DNA of 20,939 bases, taken from IMG/VR virus record IMGVR_UViG_3300048997_000091, positions 1-20,939 of that record; one strand, written 5' to 3'. Positions 6,306 through 14,754 of the stretch are shown piece after piece. Every line of letters begins with the position of its first letter. The first letter of the stretch is position 1. The notes below the pieces were generated by a model. The model ran no database searches, was not told the origin of the DNA, and was given only the letters and a program-made list of their open reading frames with translations. Made by a program: the position numbers and the translations under genes. The stretch comes from a virus.

Positions 6306-9059
6306 TTAGGTGTCGATGTAGATCTCGAAGATGAAGAGGAACGATTCGGTGGTCGCAGTCAAATCGGCGATCGTTACTTCGGCCAGCACCGACACGTCGC
6401 TGAACGATGTCCCGGCCGGGATGCTTGCGGTGTAGCTCGCCACGTCGGTCGTGGTCGTGGCGTTCAGCAGGGTCACGACGGTGCCGTTGATCGTGGCCGT
6501 CAGCAGCATGTTGGAATCCACGTCGCACGCGCAGGAGGCGATCACGGTGAGGGTGGCGATCGACGTGCTCTGCGCTGGAACGAAGCCATGGAAGGAACAG
6601 GATCCCGAGGCGTAACTACTGCCGAGAGTGGATGGGTCTACATACGAACTGGCCGAAACGGTGGCGCAGTTGCTGGTGTCGCCATCAAAGGCGAAGCCCG
6701 GATTTTCCGTAGTTCGTCCGCCCTGATCGTCGTAGACGCTGGGGCTGTACCTGCTGGAACCCCCCGAACCGGAGCTTCCCGAAGGCGTTGTGATGGAGTC
6801 GATCAGGAAGTAGCCCAGCCTGCCCAAGAAATCGTTCTTATCGAGGGTGGCGATGGGCGAAACGTTCCCTCCAGCAGTAGTGGGATCGATGTAATAGACC
6901 CAGTAGAGCCGCTGCTGCGTAAGGCCGGTGATGGTGACCGCGCCGGCCGGAAAGATGGACAGCGTGCGGTTGCCGAACCGCGCGGAGAAGGGACGGCAGA
7001 TGATGGCCGCCGTGCCTCCGGAGCGGGCCTCCGCGATCAGCGAGCCGCGGCCATAACCGTCCTGCGTGACGGTCGAGAGCACATAGCCCGCCGTGAAGCC
7101 GTCGATCTCTACCCAGACAGAGGCCGCCCCGTTTGCCCGCAGTGAGCGGATCCGCACGTTGTAGGTGGTGCCTGAGACGATCGGTGCAATGTATCCAATG
7201 TTCAGGCTGACATCGACGAGCCCGGCGTCCGTCCAGGTAGTGGCGCCAACGGCCTGCACCTGCATCTGGATCTGCTTCACGCGAATGTCGAGCGGCGTAT
7301 CCCAGGTCACCTTGATCCGCGGAATGACCGTTCCATCCGGCTGCAGCAGCGCTGTCGCCGCAGAGGACGTGAGCTGCATGTTGGTCGGCGGCGCCGGCGT
7401 ATACGGCGCCTGCAGCGGCGCGCTCGGCACGTCGTAGGGCGTCAGCTCCTCGGCCGGGCTCCATTCGAGGTCCGACGCCGCGGTCTCCTGCACGCCAACC
7501 TCGAGGTACAGGCGCGGGGCCCCGGTACCGGAAGTCTCAACTTGGAAGTTGACGGACGAGACTTCCAGCAGCTTGTCCTCCCAGCCATTCGCGGCAAAGC
7601 TGAACAGAAAGGTATCCAGGGGCTGCAATTGAAAGGCCTGCAGGCCCATTACAAATGAGCCGGTGCCCTGCCGCCTGTTGCGGCGCAGCGCGATCTTCGC
7701 CAGGCGCTGCGCCTGCGAGACACTGAGGACGCACGGACGGGATATCTCTTTGGAGAGCGGAACCCCGCCGTCCTGGGCCAGGTACTCATCAGCCGAATAG
7801 CCATGCAGAACATCGGCTGCGTACTGCGGATAATTCGTGGGTTGAAACGCGAACGGAAAGTTGTTCTGGATCGTGCCCTGGTACCAGCCGTTCCGGTCGT
7901 AGACGTTGCCGGCGACGTTGTAGGGATAGTTCGGCGCGGTATAGGTCCCGGTGACTCGATTGAAGAGCTCGCGATAGGAGCGGTTCGCGCTCCACTTCAT
8001 TGGTGCGACCAGGTGGTCCGCACCGAAAGACGCCGACGGTCCCTGCCAGTAGGCCGGCCAGATGTACCATTCGCCGCCGATCCGCGACAACCGGCCCTCG
8101 GCCGCGGTCATTAGCGTGGCGATCGCGTCCCCCGGCCCAACCGAGGTGTCATAGTGCCAATGCGCCGAGTAGCGCGCTTCGTACCCTCCGCCAGCCAGCG
8201 GGACCTGCTCGTCACAGACGTTCGCGGCCGCGATCAGCTGGGCCTGGTTTACGGTCGGATCGCCCAGACCGAACTCGGTGTCAGTGAAGACATCATTGAC
8301 GAGGAGGGCCATATTGGTGCTGAAGGCCGTCGTGGAGGTCCGCGGGTCGTACACTTCCTTGCCGTGGACTGTGAAGCGGATCTCCGGCTCGCCCTGGAAC
8401 AATGCGTCGTCGTGAACGATCTTCAGATACACGTAGGTGCAGCCCCCCAGATAGGGGCTGCCGCCCGACGTCGAGGTCCAGGTGGGATCGTTGGCGGTGA
8501 GCCCGCCGATGATGTCTCCGGGGAGCTGCTCGCCGTACCGGGCCTCGCAATAGACCTTGCCGCCGAAGTTGTAATGCGCGCCATTGGGCCCGATGTACTC
8601 GTTGCCGTCCGCGTCCCCGCCGAACCCTATGCCATCCCGAACCGTATAGGCGTACTGGCTGCCGGGGTTGAAGTGGACTTTGCGGCCGTCCAGATACAGC
8701 GATTCGATCAGGTGACACTTGTGCGTCGCGATGACGATGACGTAGTTGAACTGGTTGTGCGTTGCACCCGTGGTGGAGCGATAAACCTCTACGCCGCCGA
8801 CGCGCTGCACGCCATAAATGATCTGGCGATAGGAAGCAGCCTGGCGGGTGGTGATGTTCTGTCCGCGGTTGGAAGTGAGAGCATCGGCGATCGCGCCGAC
8901 TTCCATGGACAGGCCGCCGAGGGCGAGAGCTTCCATCGCATGGAGGGCCATCCAGGTGTGCATCAGCCCTTCAAGGACTGCGCCGCCGACGCCGAGAGTG
9001 AACGCTCCCAGCACAGCTGCACCGGCCAGCATCGCTGCGCCCTGAACCGCTTTACTCAT
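6306..9059 (-). CDS. Tail tip attachment protein, J-like
   Basis: A 917-residue central tail-tip protein that would form the host-contacting tip of the tail tube. The N-terminus has an alanine/glycine-rich hydrophobic stretch (about 8-32), often seen in J-like proteins of this tail type. The middle (about 85-540) is the baseplate-hub region, with many aromatic residues and a conserved-looking RELFNRVTGTY segment near 385. A fibronectin type III-like domain follows at about 570-665 (TPAPPTNMQL...IKVTWDTP...TYNVRIRSLRANG). The rest is beta-rich and probably the variable host-range part. The ATG at 9059 has AAGGAAG nine bases upstream. It follows the three small tip genes and precedes the fibre-like genes, the standard place for J. 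It is shorter than lambda J (about 1130). Confidence 0.88.
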   Translation of the reverse strand: MSKAVQGAAMLAGAAVLGAFTLGVGGAVLEGLMHTWMALHAMEALALGGLSMEVGAIADALTSNRGQNITTRQAASYRQIIYGVQRVGGVEVYRSTTGATHNQFNYVIVIATHKCHLIESLYLDGRKVHFNPGSQYAYTVRDGIGFGGDADGNEYIGPNGAHYNFGGKVYCEARYGEQLPGDIIGGLTANDPTWTSTSGGSPYLGGCTYVYLKIVHDDALFQGEPEIRFTVHGKEVYDPRTSTTAFSTNMALLVNDVFTDTEFGLGDPTVNQAQLIAAANVCDEQVPLAGGGYEARYSAHWHYDTSVGPGDAIATLMTAAEGRLSRIGGEWYIWPAYWQGPSASFGADHLVAPMKWSANRSYRELFNRVTGTYTAPNYPYNVAGNVYDRNGWYQGTIQNNFPFAFQPTNYPQYAADVLHGYSADEYLAQDGGVPLSKEISRPCVLSVSQAQRLAKIALRRNRRQGTGSFVMGLQAFQLQPLDTFLFSFAANGWEDKLLEVSSVNFQVETSGTGAPRLYLEVGVQETAASDLEWSPAEELTPYDVPSAPLQAPYTPAPPTNMQLTSSAATALLQPDGTVIPRIKVTWDTPLDIRVKQIQMQVQAVGATTWTDAGLVDVSLNIGYIAPIVSGTTYNVRIRSLRANGAASVWVEIDGFTAGYVLSTVTQDGYGRGSLIAEARSGGTAAIICRPFSARFGNRTLSIFPAGAVTITGLTQQRLYWVYYIDPTTAGGNVSPIATLDKNDFLGRLGYFLIDSITTPSGSSGSGGSSRYSPSVYDDQGGRTTENPGFAFDGDTSNCATVSASSYVDPSTLGSSYASGSCSFHGFVPAQSTSIATLTVIASCACDVDSNMLLTATINGTVVTLLNATTTTDVASYTASIPAGTSFSDVSVLAEVTIADLTATTESFLFIFEIYIDT

Positions 9060-9083
9060 GAAGTGACTTCCTTAAAGCTCGAA

Positions 9084-9102
9084 GCCGCCCCTGGTGGGCG
9101 GC
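9084..9102. other. Hairpin before the J-like gene
   Basis: GCCGCCC (9084-9090) pairs perfectly with GGGCGGC (9096-9102) across five bases. It lies in the 71-base gap between the peptidase-like gene and the J-like gene. No T tract follows on the minus strand, so it may be a pause or processing site rather than a full terminator. Confidence 0.35.
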
Positions 9103-9130
9103 GGTGATGAATCGCGATGCGGGAGTGGTT

Positions 9131-9571
9131 CTAGACCTTCCAGGCTCGGGTAACGGCGCTTGCAGGCAGTCGCTTCAAGCCCTCAGCGCCGGCACTGACC
9201 ACGTGCCTGCCGTTCAGGTCCACAATGCCGGCGATGAGCCGGTCGGCGTCCTGAATCACAACCAGGTCGCCGCGCTGGGCGAGCAGTGGAGAGGGCCACT
9301 CGACGAGCCCATGCTTCGCGGCGCAGTGGGCAGCAGCATCGGCAACCGTAGAGCCTCCGGTCACTTCGCGGATCAACCGGAACGCCTCAACTTCCGTGCT
9401 GTACTTGCCCCGGAAGTCATCGGCGATGTCGGTACCGGTCATCGCGAGGATCGCGTCCGCCGGTGTGAGGCAGCAATCGATCGTGCCCCAGGAGAAGGGG
9501 ACGCGATCGCGCTCCCGCAAGAATTGGGTGAGTTCCCTGGTGTCCCAGGTGTGCGTGCGTGTGAGTGGCAT
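9131..9571 (-). CDS. Tail-tip peptidase-like protein (DUF6950-like)
   Basis: A 146-residue protein resembling the DUF6950 group, thought to have an NlpC/P60-like fold and found where phages and gene transfer agents carry their tail-tip cell-wall peptidase (the lambda K position). The N-terminal part has the typical FSWGTIDCCLTPADAI segment with paired cysteines C33 and C34, followed by a DDFRGKY signature at 51-57. The C-terminal GDLVVIQDADRLIAGIVD strand pair fits the fold. A histidine (H123) is present, but I cannot say that it completes an active site, so the protein may be structural. Its ATG overlaps the stop of the upstream gene (TGATG), showing translational coupling. Confidence 0.75.
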   Translation of the reverse strand: MPLTRTHTWDTRELTQFLRERDRVPFSWGTIDCCLTPADAILAMTGTDIADDFRGKYSTEVEAFRLIREVTGGSTVADAAAHCAAKHGLVEWPSPLLAQRGDLVVIQDADRLIAGIVDLNGRHVVSAGAEGLKRLPASAVTRAWKV

Positions 9572-10125
9572 CAGGCCCCCCAGCGGAGAGCGATGTCGCT
9601 CAAAATTTCGACCCAGTTGAAACCGATGTCATCGGGATACCTGATGTGCTGGTCGGCTGCTGTATAGCGCCGCTGGGATGCCCGCTGCAGGTTCGTCATC
9701 CGGGACTCGAGCGCGAGAGAGATGGTCATCGATTCCGGACCGGGCGACGTCGTCGGCTTGTCGACCAGGCCGGAAAAGAGCAGGTAGGGAGCGCCGAGCA
9801 GCGCCCCCTGAGACAGGAGCGCAAGCCAGATCTTCGCGGGCGCCCCGAGCTTGATGTCGGTGAGGGACTCGGCGTACAGCGCCGGATCTACGCCGGACAG
9901 CGACACGCTGGTGCCATCGGCGCGGACCTCCGAGCCTTCGGTAATCGTTCCGACACCGCCGAGAGCACCAACGCCCAGATAGGTCTGCGCGTCATAGACC
10001 AGCGGGCCGATGCCGGTCCAGATGTGCTGCACGCCAGAATTGAAGGTGAGCTGCACAAGGATCGCCGGAGAGATGACTCCCTGGTCGAGCGCCGCCTGAA
10101 AGGCTGAATCGAGTATGCGAGGCAT
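9571..10125 (-). CDS. Tail-tip hub protein (DUF2163-like)
   Basis: A 184-residue protein resembling the tail-tip family that sits just before the peptidase in lambdoid and gene-transfer-agent-like tails. Evidence is the YLGVGALGGVGTI segment at about 49-61, the LSGVDPALYAE segment at about 76-86, the strand PAKIWLALL at about 95-103 and the near C-terminal signature RRYTAADQHIRYPDD at about 151-165. Related proteins cap the tail tube and bind the tip protein. It is close to full length for the single-domain version. The ATG at 10125 follows the upstream stop directly (TAGATG). Confidence 0.75.
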   Translation of the reverse strand: MPRILDSAFQAALDQGVISPAILVQLTFNSGVQHIWTGIGPLVYDAQTYLGVGALGGVGTITEGSEVRADGTSVSLSGVDPALYAESLTDIKLGAPAKIWLALLSQGALLGAPYLLFSGLVDKPTTSPGPESMTISLALESRMTNLQRASQRRYTAADQHIRYPDDIGFNWVEILSDIALRWGA

Positions 10126-10755
10126 CTATCGCGCCTCCACTGCCTTGAGGCTGACGCCGGACAGGCGGGTCTCCGAGCCGAGCACCGAGCGGCGGTTCTC
10201 AGCCAGGCGAAAGAGGCCCTTCGGGTTGGTGAGCGTTATGGCGTCGCCGTCGGCGGTGGCCTCGCGGATGGAAGGCCAGATGTCGATCGAAGCGTTTCCG
10301 TTGCCGTCCGCGTTGACCGTGTTGAGCACGCGAAGCAGGCGTACACCGACCTGGCACTGGTCGCCCGCCAGCAACACGCCGGCGGCGTTCGGCGTCCAGC
10401 CCTTGGTGTGCAGCACCGTGGCCATGGCGGGATTCACGCCGGATACCAGCGGCGCGCCGGCGGCGGAGCCCAGAGGATGCCGGCGCAGGGGATCGAAAAG
10501 GTAGAACACGTTCGTCATGCCCCGGCACTCGCCCAGAAACGCCGTCCACCGGGCCGCGGCGGCCGCGTCCATTTGCGGCAGCGCGATCGATGCGTCCCAG
10601 AAGTCCGCGCCAGGCCACACCTGAACCTGTGTCCTCCCCGTAAACGGTGACCGGTTGGCCGCCACGGTGTCATTCATGCCGAACTCGACCGATTTGAAGC
10701 CGGGGTTTGCCGGCAGCGCGAGGATGCTCGCACCGTTCCAAGTTCCAAGAATCAT
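10126..10755 (-). CDS. Distal tail / minor tail protein
   Basis: A 209-residue minor tail protein lying first after the tape measure, the position of the distal tail protein that joins the tube to the tip. Recognisable features are WDASIALPQMD near 53, ARWTAFLGECRGMTNVFYLFDP near 67-88 with RHPLGSAAGAP, the GDQCQVG block near 130, and the C-terminal DIWPSIREA...ITLTNPKGLFRLAEN region. These are typical of a family common in siphoviruses of Proteobacteria and related hosts. The start at 10755 has AAAGGTG eight bases upstream. The exact family name is uncertain; placement in the tail is firm. Confidence 0.75.
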   Translation of the reverse strand: MILGTWNGASILALPANPGFKSVEFGMNDTVAANRSPFTGRTQVQVWPGADFWDASIALPQMDAAAAARWTAFLGECRGMTNVFYLFDPLRRHPLGSAAGAPLVSGVNPAMATVLHTKGWTPNAAGVLLAGDQCQVGVRLLRVLNTVNADGNGNASIDIWPSIREATADGDAITLTNPKGLFRLAENRRSVLGSETRLSGVSLKAVEAR

Positions 10756-10786
10756 GAAGGGACACCTTTGCGGCGAGTGTTGCGAG

Positions 10787-13474
10787 TTACCGGTGAGAAG
10801 CCGGGTTGCGGAAGCTGCGCTCCTGCATCGCCGCTACCGAGCTGCGAACCACGTGCGGATGGAACTCCTGGAGCGCCTGGCGGACGTGCACCGCCATCTG
10901 CTCTGGGGTCACACCGTTGGCGACCTGGATGGCGTAGTGCGCGGTCCCGTCACCGAGCCGGCTGTTCGGAACGATGGTTCCGTTGGCCGGGGCCACGAAG
11001 GTCTCCCGGCCCATCTCTCCCACGTCGTAGGTCATGCCGGCCTGGACGTTGCCGCCCAGCGCGCGATGACCGCCAAAGATGGAGCCGACGAAACCGATGG
11101 CCTTGCCGAAGAAGCCGGAAACGCCGCTGCCGGAGTCGCTGGAGTCACTCGGGTCCCCGGAGCCGGCGAGCTTCGGGAACAAGAGCTTGCCGAGGCCGGA
11201 GAGCGAGCCGGACGCGCCCATGCCGCCCAACCCATCCACGATCTTGACGTTCAGCGGGTTGCTGCTGGATCCATCCGGCTTCCCGAACGCGCTCAGGATG
11301 GTGCCTTCGGCCCTGTTCAACAAGGCACCGGCAGCGTTTGAGGCGATGCCCCTGCCGACCTCTTTCCACTGACCACGCTGGCCCCGGCCGGTCATCTCGT
11401 CCAGGATGGTGCGGTTGATCGCGCCCAGCGAGGAGCTGACTGTTTCCTTCATCAACGTGGCGTTGTCGAGAGCGGCTCTGGTGAACTCGTCGATCGCGTC
11501 CTTGGCCCCGACCAGCCCGGAGGAATCCGGCTGGTCGATTTTGGAGCGGTCCCGCTGAGCCGAGGCGTCGGCCTGGATCTTCAGCGAAGCCCGCTGCTGG
11601 TCGATTGTCTTGAGCTGCTCCTGGCGCTGAATTTCGTCCAGATACGTGGCGTTTGCCACCTGATTGCGCTTGGCGTCGAGCCGATCCAGCTCCGCCGCGA
11701 ATCCGACCTGGTGCAGCACGGAGATCCGCCGGAGGGCGTCCAGATGCGAGATCGACTGGCCGGCTTCCTCGTTCAGCCGGAGCTCCTCGGCCTGCGCCTT
11801 TGCCTTCGCATTCATGGCCGTGAGCTCCGCCTGGGAGTCGCTGGCGATGTCGCCGGCATGAGCGAAGTCACCGCCCATCTTCGCTGCCGCGCGACGGCCT
11901 GCTTCCAGGGCCGCGGGGCCCTCATCCGCCTTCGGTTCCTTGCGGCCGGTGAGCATGTCCATAGCCGCGACGGTGTTCCCTGCCCTGGCCTCGGCGATCG
12001 CGTGTGCCATCTTCTCCGCGGCCGACTTCGCGATCGATGCCTGTTTCTCGATGACCCGATTGAACTGCTCGGACCCGGTGGTGAAGGCCTGCCGGTTGCG
12101 GTTCCAGAAGTCGTAAATCGACTTCGGGGTCGCGCCGTTCAACTCCAGCGCCGCCGCCTCGGCCTCGAGCGCGCGCAGCCGCTTTTCGGCTATCTTTTCC
12201 CCCTCAGCCTTATCCGCCTTCTGGCGCTCGAGCCGTTCGAGATGGACCTGCTTATCGGCGTTGGAGAAGCCCTTTTGAGTGTTGCGCTGCTGGCGGCGAA
12301 GGTCATCCAGGGTGTCGCTCGAAAGATCCAATCGCTCCGAATAGTCCAGGTTGGGATGCTGCTGCTGCAGCCTGTTAATGCCGTTTACATGGGATTCCGC
12401 CTGCTGAATCGCATCCGCAAGGGCGTTCATGACTTTGAACTTCCCGGCTGCCTTCGCCGCCTTCGCCGCTTTCGCGTCATCCGGAGCAACAGCATCGAGT
12501 GCGTCCTGGGCTTCCTCTGAGGCCTTGCGGACCGTGCGATTCACGTCGTGGGCGAACTTCTTGTCATCGTCCGTCGACATGTGCGGCCGCGTTTCGTCCT
12601 TGCCGAAGAGCGCCTTCGCGCCGGGGAACAAGAGCGAATTCAAACCGCGCTTCAGGTCGGCGAGGATTGTGCTGGCCACCATCTGCCCGAACGAGACGCC
12701 CTGCTCGTTGAACAGCGAATCCATTGCCTTCCCGGAGCTGATGAGTTCGGAGGTCAGCGCAGAGGCGGCCTTGCGGTCCTCGTCCAACGCCAGCTTCAGG
12801 AAATTCTCCGGCTGGTGTTCGAGCTTGGCGATCGCATTGTCCAGTTTGTCGCCGGTGAGGTCCAGCTCGACGCCGGCCTTCCGCGCGGACTGCGCGATTT
12901 CCGCGTACGCGTCGCGGATGGTGGTCCGCGCGTCCTTCATCTTCTGGTCGAATTCAACGACGGCTTTTGCGCCTTCTATGAACACACCGGCCAGCGCAGC
13001 TCCGCCGATCAGCGGGAAGATCGCCTGCATGGCCTTGCCCACACCAGGGATCGTCGTCAGAAAATTTTCTACCGATCGAATGCCGGGATTGCCGTTCTCC
13101 AGGCCCCGCACCGTGGCGCTTGCGGCCTGCTTGGCGCCAATTTCGTGTGACTCTTGAATCTTCGGCAGCCTGGAGAGTTCTTCCCGCCACCTGCGGTGAG
13201 CGTCGATCTGCTTCTCCGTGCTGCTGAGCATCTTGGCTGCGGTAGCTTCCGAGACCTTATCGAGCGATTTCGCCGTTCTGGTCTGAATGGCCTCCAGCTC
13301 GCCGTAAGATTTGCCCAGATCCTGGGCTGATTTGATCTGCTGGTTGTTGTACTCGAGGATCTTGTTCTTGGCCTCGGCGATCTTCTGCGCCGTCGCGGCC
13401 GTCTTCTTGTCCAGGCCAGCCAAGTTTGCTTCGTACTGGGCAGTGTCGGCGTTGAATATGACCGAGACGTCCAT
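10787..13474 (-). CDS. Tape measure protein
   Basis: An 895-residue protein that sets tail length and is ejected through the tail tube. It is dominated by charged helices and coiled coil (about 20-110 and 330-660), with a hydrophobic stretch at about 140-175 that could insert into or cross the host membrane. The C-terminus carries the classical lambda-type tape measure signature: HRALGGNVQAGMTYDVGEMGRE followed by FVAPANGTIVPNS (about 803-843). As the longest helical gene after the chaperone pair, it is where a tape measure belongs. At 895 residues, and 1.5 angstrom per helical residue, the expected tail is roughly 130 nm. The ATG follows the previous stop directly (TAGATG), so translation is probably coupled. 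Confidence 0.92.
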   Translation of the reverse strand: MDVSVIFNADTAQYEANLAGLDKKTAATAQKIAEAKNKILEYNNQQIKSAQDLGKSYGELEAIQTRTAKSLDKVSEATAAKMLSSTEKQIDAHRRWREELSRLPKIQESHEIGAKQAASATVRGLENGNPGIRSVENFLTTIPGVGKAMQAIFPLIGGAALAGVFIEGAKAVVEFDQKMKDARTTIRDAYAEIAQSARKAGVELDLTGDKLDNAIAKLEHQPENFLKLALDEDRKAASALTSELISSGKAMDSLFNEQGVSFGQMVASTILADLKRGLNSLLFPGAKALFGKDETRPHMSTDDDKKFAHDVNRTVRKASEEAQDALDAVAPDDAKAAKAAKAAGKFKVMNALADAIQQAESHVNGINRLQQQHPNLDYSERLDLSSDTLDDLRRQQRNTQKGFSNADKQVHLERLERQKADKAEGEKIAEKRLRALEAEAAALELNGATPKSIYDFWNRNRQAFTTGSEQFNRVIEKQASIAKSAAEKMAHAIAEARAGNTVAAMDMLTGRKEPKADEGPAALEAGRRAAAKMGGDFAHAGDIASDSQAELTAMNAKAKAQAEELRLNEEAGQSISHLDALRRISVLHQVGFAAELDRLDAKRNQVANATYLDEIQRQEQLKTIDQQRASLKIQADASAQRDRSKIDQPDSSGLVGAKDAIDEFTRAALDNATLMKETVSSSLGAINRTILDEMTGRGQRGQWKEVGRGIASNAAGALLNRAEGTILSAFGKPDGSSSNPLNVKIVDGLGGMGASGSLSGLGKLLFPKLAGSGDPSDSSDSGSGVSGFFGKAIGFVGSIFGGHRALGGNVQAGMTYDVGEMGRETFVAPANGTIVPNSRLGDGTAHYAIQVANGVTPEQMAVHVRQALQEFHPHVVRSSVAAMQERSFRNPASHR

Positions 13475-13933
13475 CTACTTCACCGCTTTCTTGATTTCTT
13501 CCGCCACCACAGCGCGATACTCCTCGACCATGGCGTCTTTCTTCGTGTCGAAGGCGGGACGGATGAACGGGTGCGCAGAGGTAAAACCCGCAGGCCCCTT
13601 GGTCCCGGTGCTCTTTCGTTTTGTGTGGCCGTACTCCACGTCAGAGGTAACGAGCTTGGAAGACTTTCCCTTGGGCCCAATCACCACCCGCGTAGCTTTG
13701 CCTGCCACCACTCCCTCGTCATCAGGAGCACTCACACGGGCCTTGATGCGCTGGATCAGCTCGCCCCGTTCCATAACGCCGCCGGCGCCCTCCGGCTTGA
13801 TGGGCGCCCGCATGCGGATTTCCTCGGCCATGAGGTCCCCGGCACGCTGCAGAGCTTTGCGCTGGATTTTGCGCATCTTATCGCCGCGCAATCCCAGCAA
13901 CATCTCATGCAGCTTGGCGAAGTCGTCATCCAT
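13475..13933 (-). CDS. HK97 gp10-like tail completion protein
   Basis: A 152-residue protein with the HK97 gp10 (tail completion / neck) pattern: helical N-terminus with RKALQRAGDLMAEEIRMRAP (26-45), LIQRIKARV after a variable loop, a beta strand VVIGPK, the VEYGHTKR segment (about 99-106), and the HPFIRPAFD signature (about 121-129) before a C-terminal helix. Family members bind at the head-tail interface and cap or complete the tail. They are usually encoded between the adaptor and the tail terminator. Here the gene lies between the tail chaperone and the tape measure. Its start overlaps the end of the chaperone extension by eight bases and its stop touches the tape measure start. Confidence 0.82.
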   Translation of the reverse strand: MDDDFAKLHEMLLGLRGDKMRKIQRKALQRAGDLMAEEIRMRAPIKPEGAGGVMERGELIQRIKARVSAPDDEGVVAGKATRVVIGPKGKSSKLVTSDVEYGHTKRKSTGTKGPAGFTSAHPFIRPAFDTKKDAMVEEYRAVVAEEIKKAVK

Positions 13934-14294
13934 GGTTCTGCTCCCTCAGCTTCGCCGCCATCTCGTACACCTGGCCGAGGTACATATCCCGCGCCAGCAT
14001 CTGCTCTTCCGTCAGCTCGGCAAGCCTGGGGACAGCCTCGTGCTCACGGTGGTTCGGCATGAAGCGCAGCGGGCTCATTGGCTGATCCGGCCGGTACAAG
14101 CCGTTGTTGATCACGGCGGCCGTCGTATACGCGCCAACCATCTCGGTGTGGCCCAGGTGCTCGCGGTGGCGGCTCTCCAGCAGCGCAAACTGCCGCGGCG
14201 TCAGCGCATAGAACTCTCCGTCCGACAGGCGAAGGTCATACCGTGCGCGCGCCCAGAAGTAGGCGATGCTCAGGCGTTGGTTGACGCCTGAGCC
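13926..14294 (-). CDS. T extension of the tail assembly chaperone, expressed by -1 frameshift
   Basis: An open frame shifted -1 relative to the chaperone G gene adds about 122 residues. It reads AYFWARARYDLRLSDGEFYALTPRQFALLE..., the LTPRQF pattern typical of the second half of siphovirus tail chaperones, and runs on through MVGAYTTAAVINNGLY to a TGA at 13928-13926. The frame has no ATG, GTG or TTG before the methionine at 14141, which lies in the middle of the conserved region, so independent translation would truncate it. A -1 slip near 14294-14306 gives a fusion of about 242 residues, as for lambda G-T. Lambda GT recruits tape measure to the growing tube, and this product presumably does the same. 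A nonfunctional or sequencing-broken gene is a less likely alternative. Confidence 0.8.
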   Translation of the reverse strand, partial: GSGVNQRLSIAYFWARARYDLRLSDGEFYALTPRQFALLESRHREHLGHTEMVGAYTTAAVINNGLYRPDQPMSPLRFMPNHREHEAVPRLAELTEEQMLARDMYLGQVYEMAAKLREQNHG

Positions 14295-14653
14295 TTTGCT
14301 TCCCCCTCGGTCTGGGTCTCCTCGCCGGCGTCCGGATCCGCCGTTGAGGCGAACCAGGCAGCCAGGAGCGCGGCATAGATCCCAGGAGCGTTGTGCATGG
14401 TGATCCAGGCGCCGACCTGATCAACCGTAAGCTTCGGGTTTTCCTTCAGCAGTGAAGCCCAGAGCATGGCGCGGAGCGAGGTTGCGCTCTGCACGCCGGC
14501 CGCCGACTCGATCAGATTGACGCCTGTGGCCTTTTCGACCAGCACGATCGCGTTGTAATCGAAGCAAAGATGCCGCTCTTCGCCGCCCAGAATGATTGAT
14601 ACGTTCGGCAGCGTGGGATCCAGGCCGGGCTTGCCGGCGACGGTGGTGCTCAT
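14270..14653 (-). CDS. Tail assembly chaperone, G-type short form
   Basis: A 127-residue non-virion assembly factor that would bind the tape measure together with its frameshifted long form. Visible features are a beta strand VSIILGGEERHLCFDYNAI (about 18-36), then helices with VEKATGVNL and LRAMLWASLLKENPKLTVDQV, and an acidic, low-complexity tail (DPDAGEETQTEGEAK). Such a linker is usual before a frameshift. I chose the ATG at 14653 with GAGG about ten bases upstream. The frame stays open to a TTG at 14701, discussed separately. Its position between tail tube and tape measure supports the call. Confidence 0.85.
   Translation of the reverse strand: MSTTVAGKPGLDPTLPNVSIILGGEERHLCFDYNAIVLVEKATGVNLIESAAGVQSATSLRAMLWASLLKENPKLTVDQVGAWITMHNAPGIYAALLAAWFASTADPDAGEETQTEGEAKAQASTNA
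14294..14306 (-). promoter_or_regulatory. Candidate -1 ribosomal frameshift site
   Basis: Near the 3' end of the chaperone frame the minus strand reads GAG GGG GAA GCA AAG GCT. Two slips are possible: G GGG GAA (14306-14300), where the P-site codon re-pairs perfectly but the A-site codon does not, and A AAG (14297-14294). Neither is a perfect X XXY YYZ heptamer such as lambda GGGAAAG. The -1 frame is open on both sides, so either works on paper. Confidence 0.5.
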
Positions 14654-14706
14654 GCGTTCATTCCTCAATGTGTAAGGTTCTGCGTAAAGTCGTTGCCACA
14701 AGGTGC

Positions 14707-14744
14707 GGTTGAGTAGAGCGAAAGAGCGTTCGCTCTACTCAACC
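14707..14744. terminator. Perfect 16-bp hairpin after the tail tube gene
   Basis: GGTTGAGTAGAGCGAA (14707-14722) pairs perfectly with 14729-14744 across a six-base loop. It begins ten bases after the tail tube stop on the minus strand. No T tract follows on that strand, so it is more likely a partial terminator or 3' mRNA stabiliser that raises tail tube output. A strong AAAGGAGG sits at its 5' base. Confidence 0.6.
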
Positions 14745-14754
14745 TCCTTTGTGC

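Noticed and set aside
14707-14744. Perfect inverted repeat as an insertion-sequence end
   Set aside because: The arms are separated by only six bases with no transposase or second copy, and its place right after the tail tube stop fits an RNA hairpin better.
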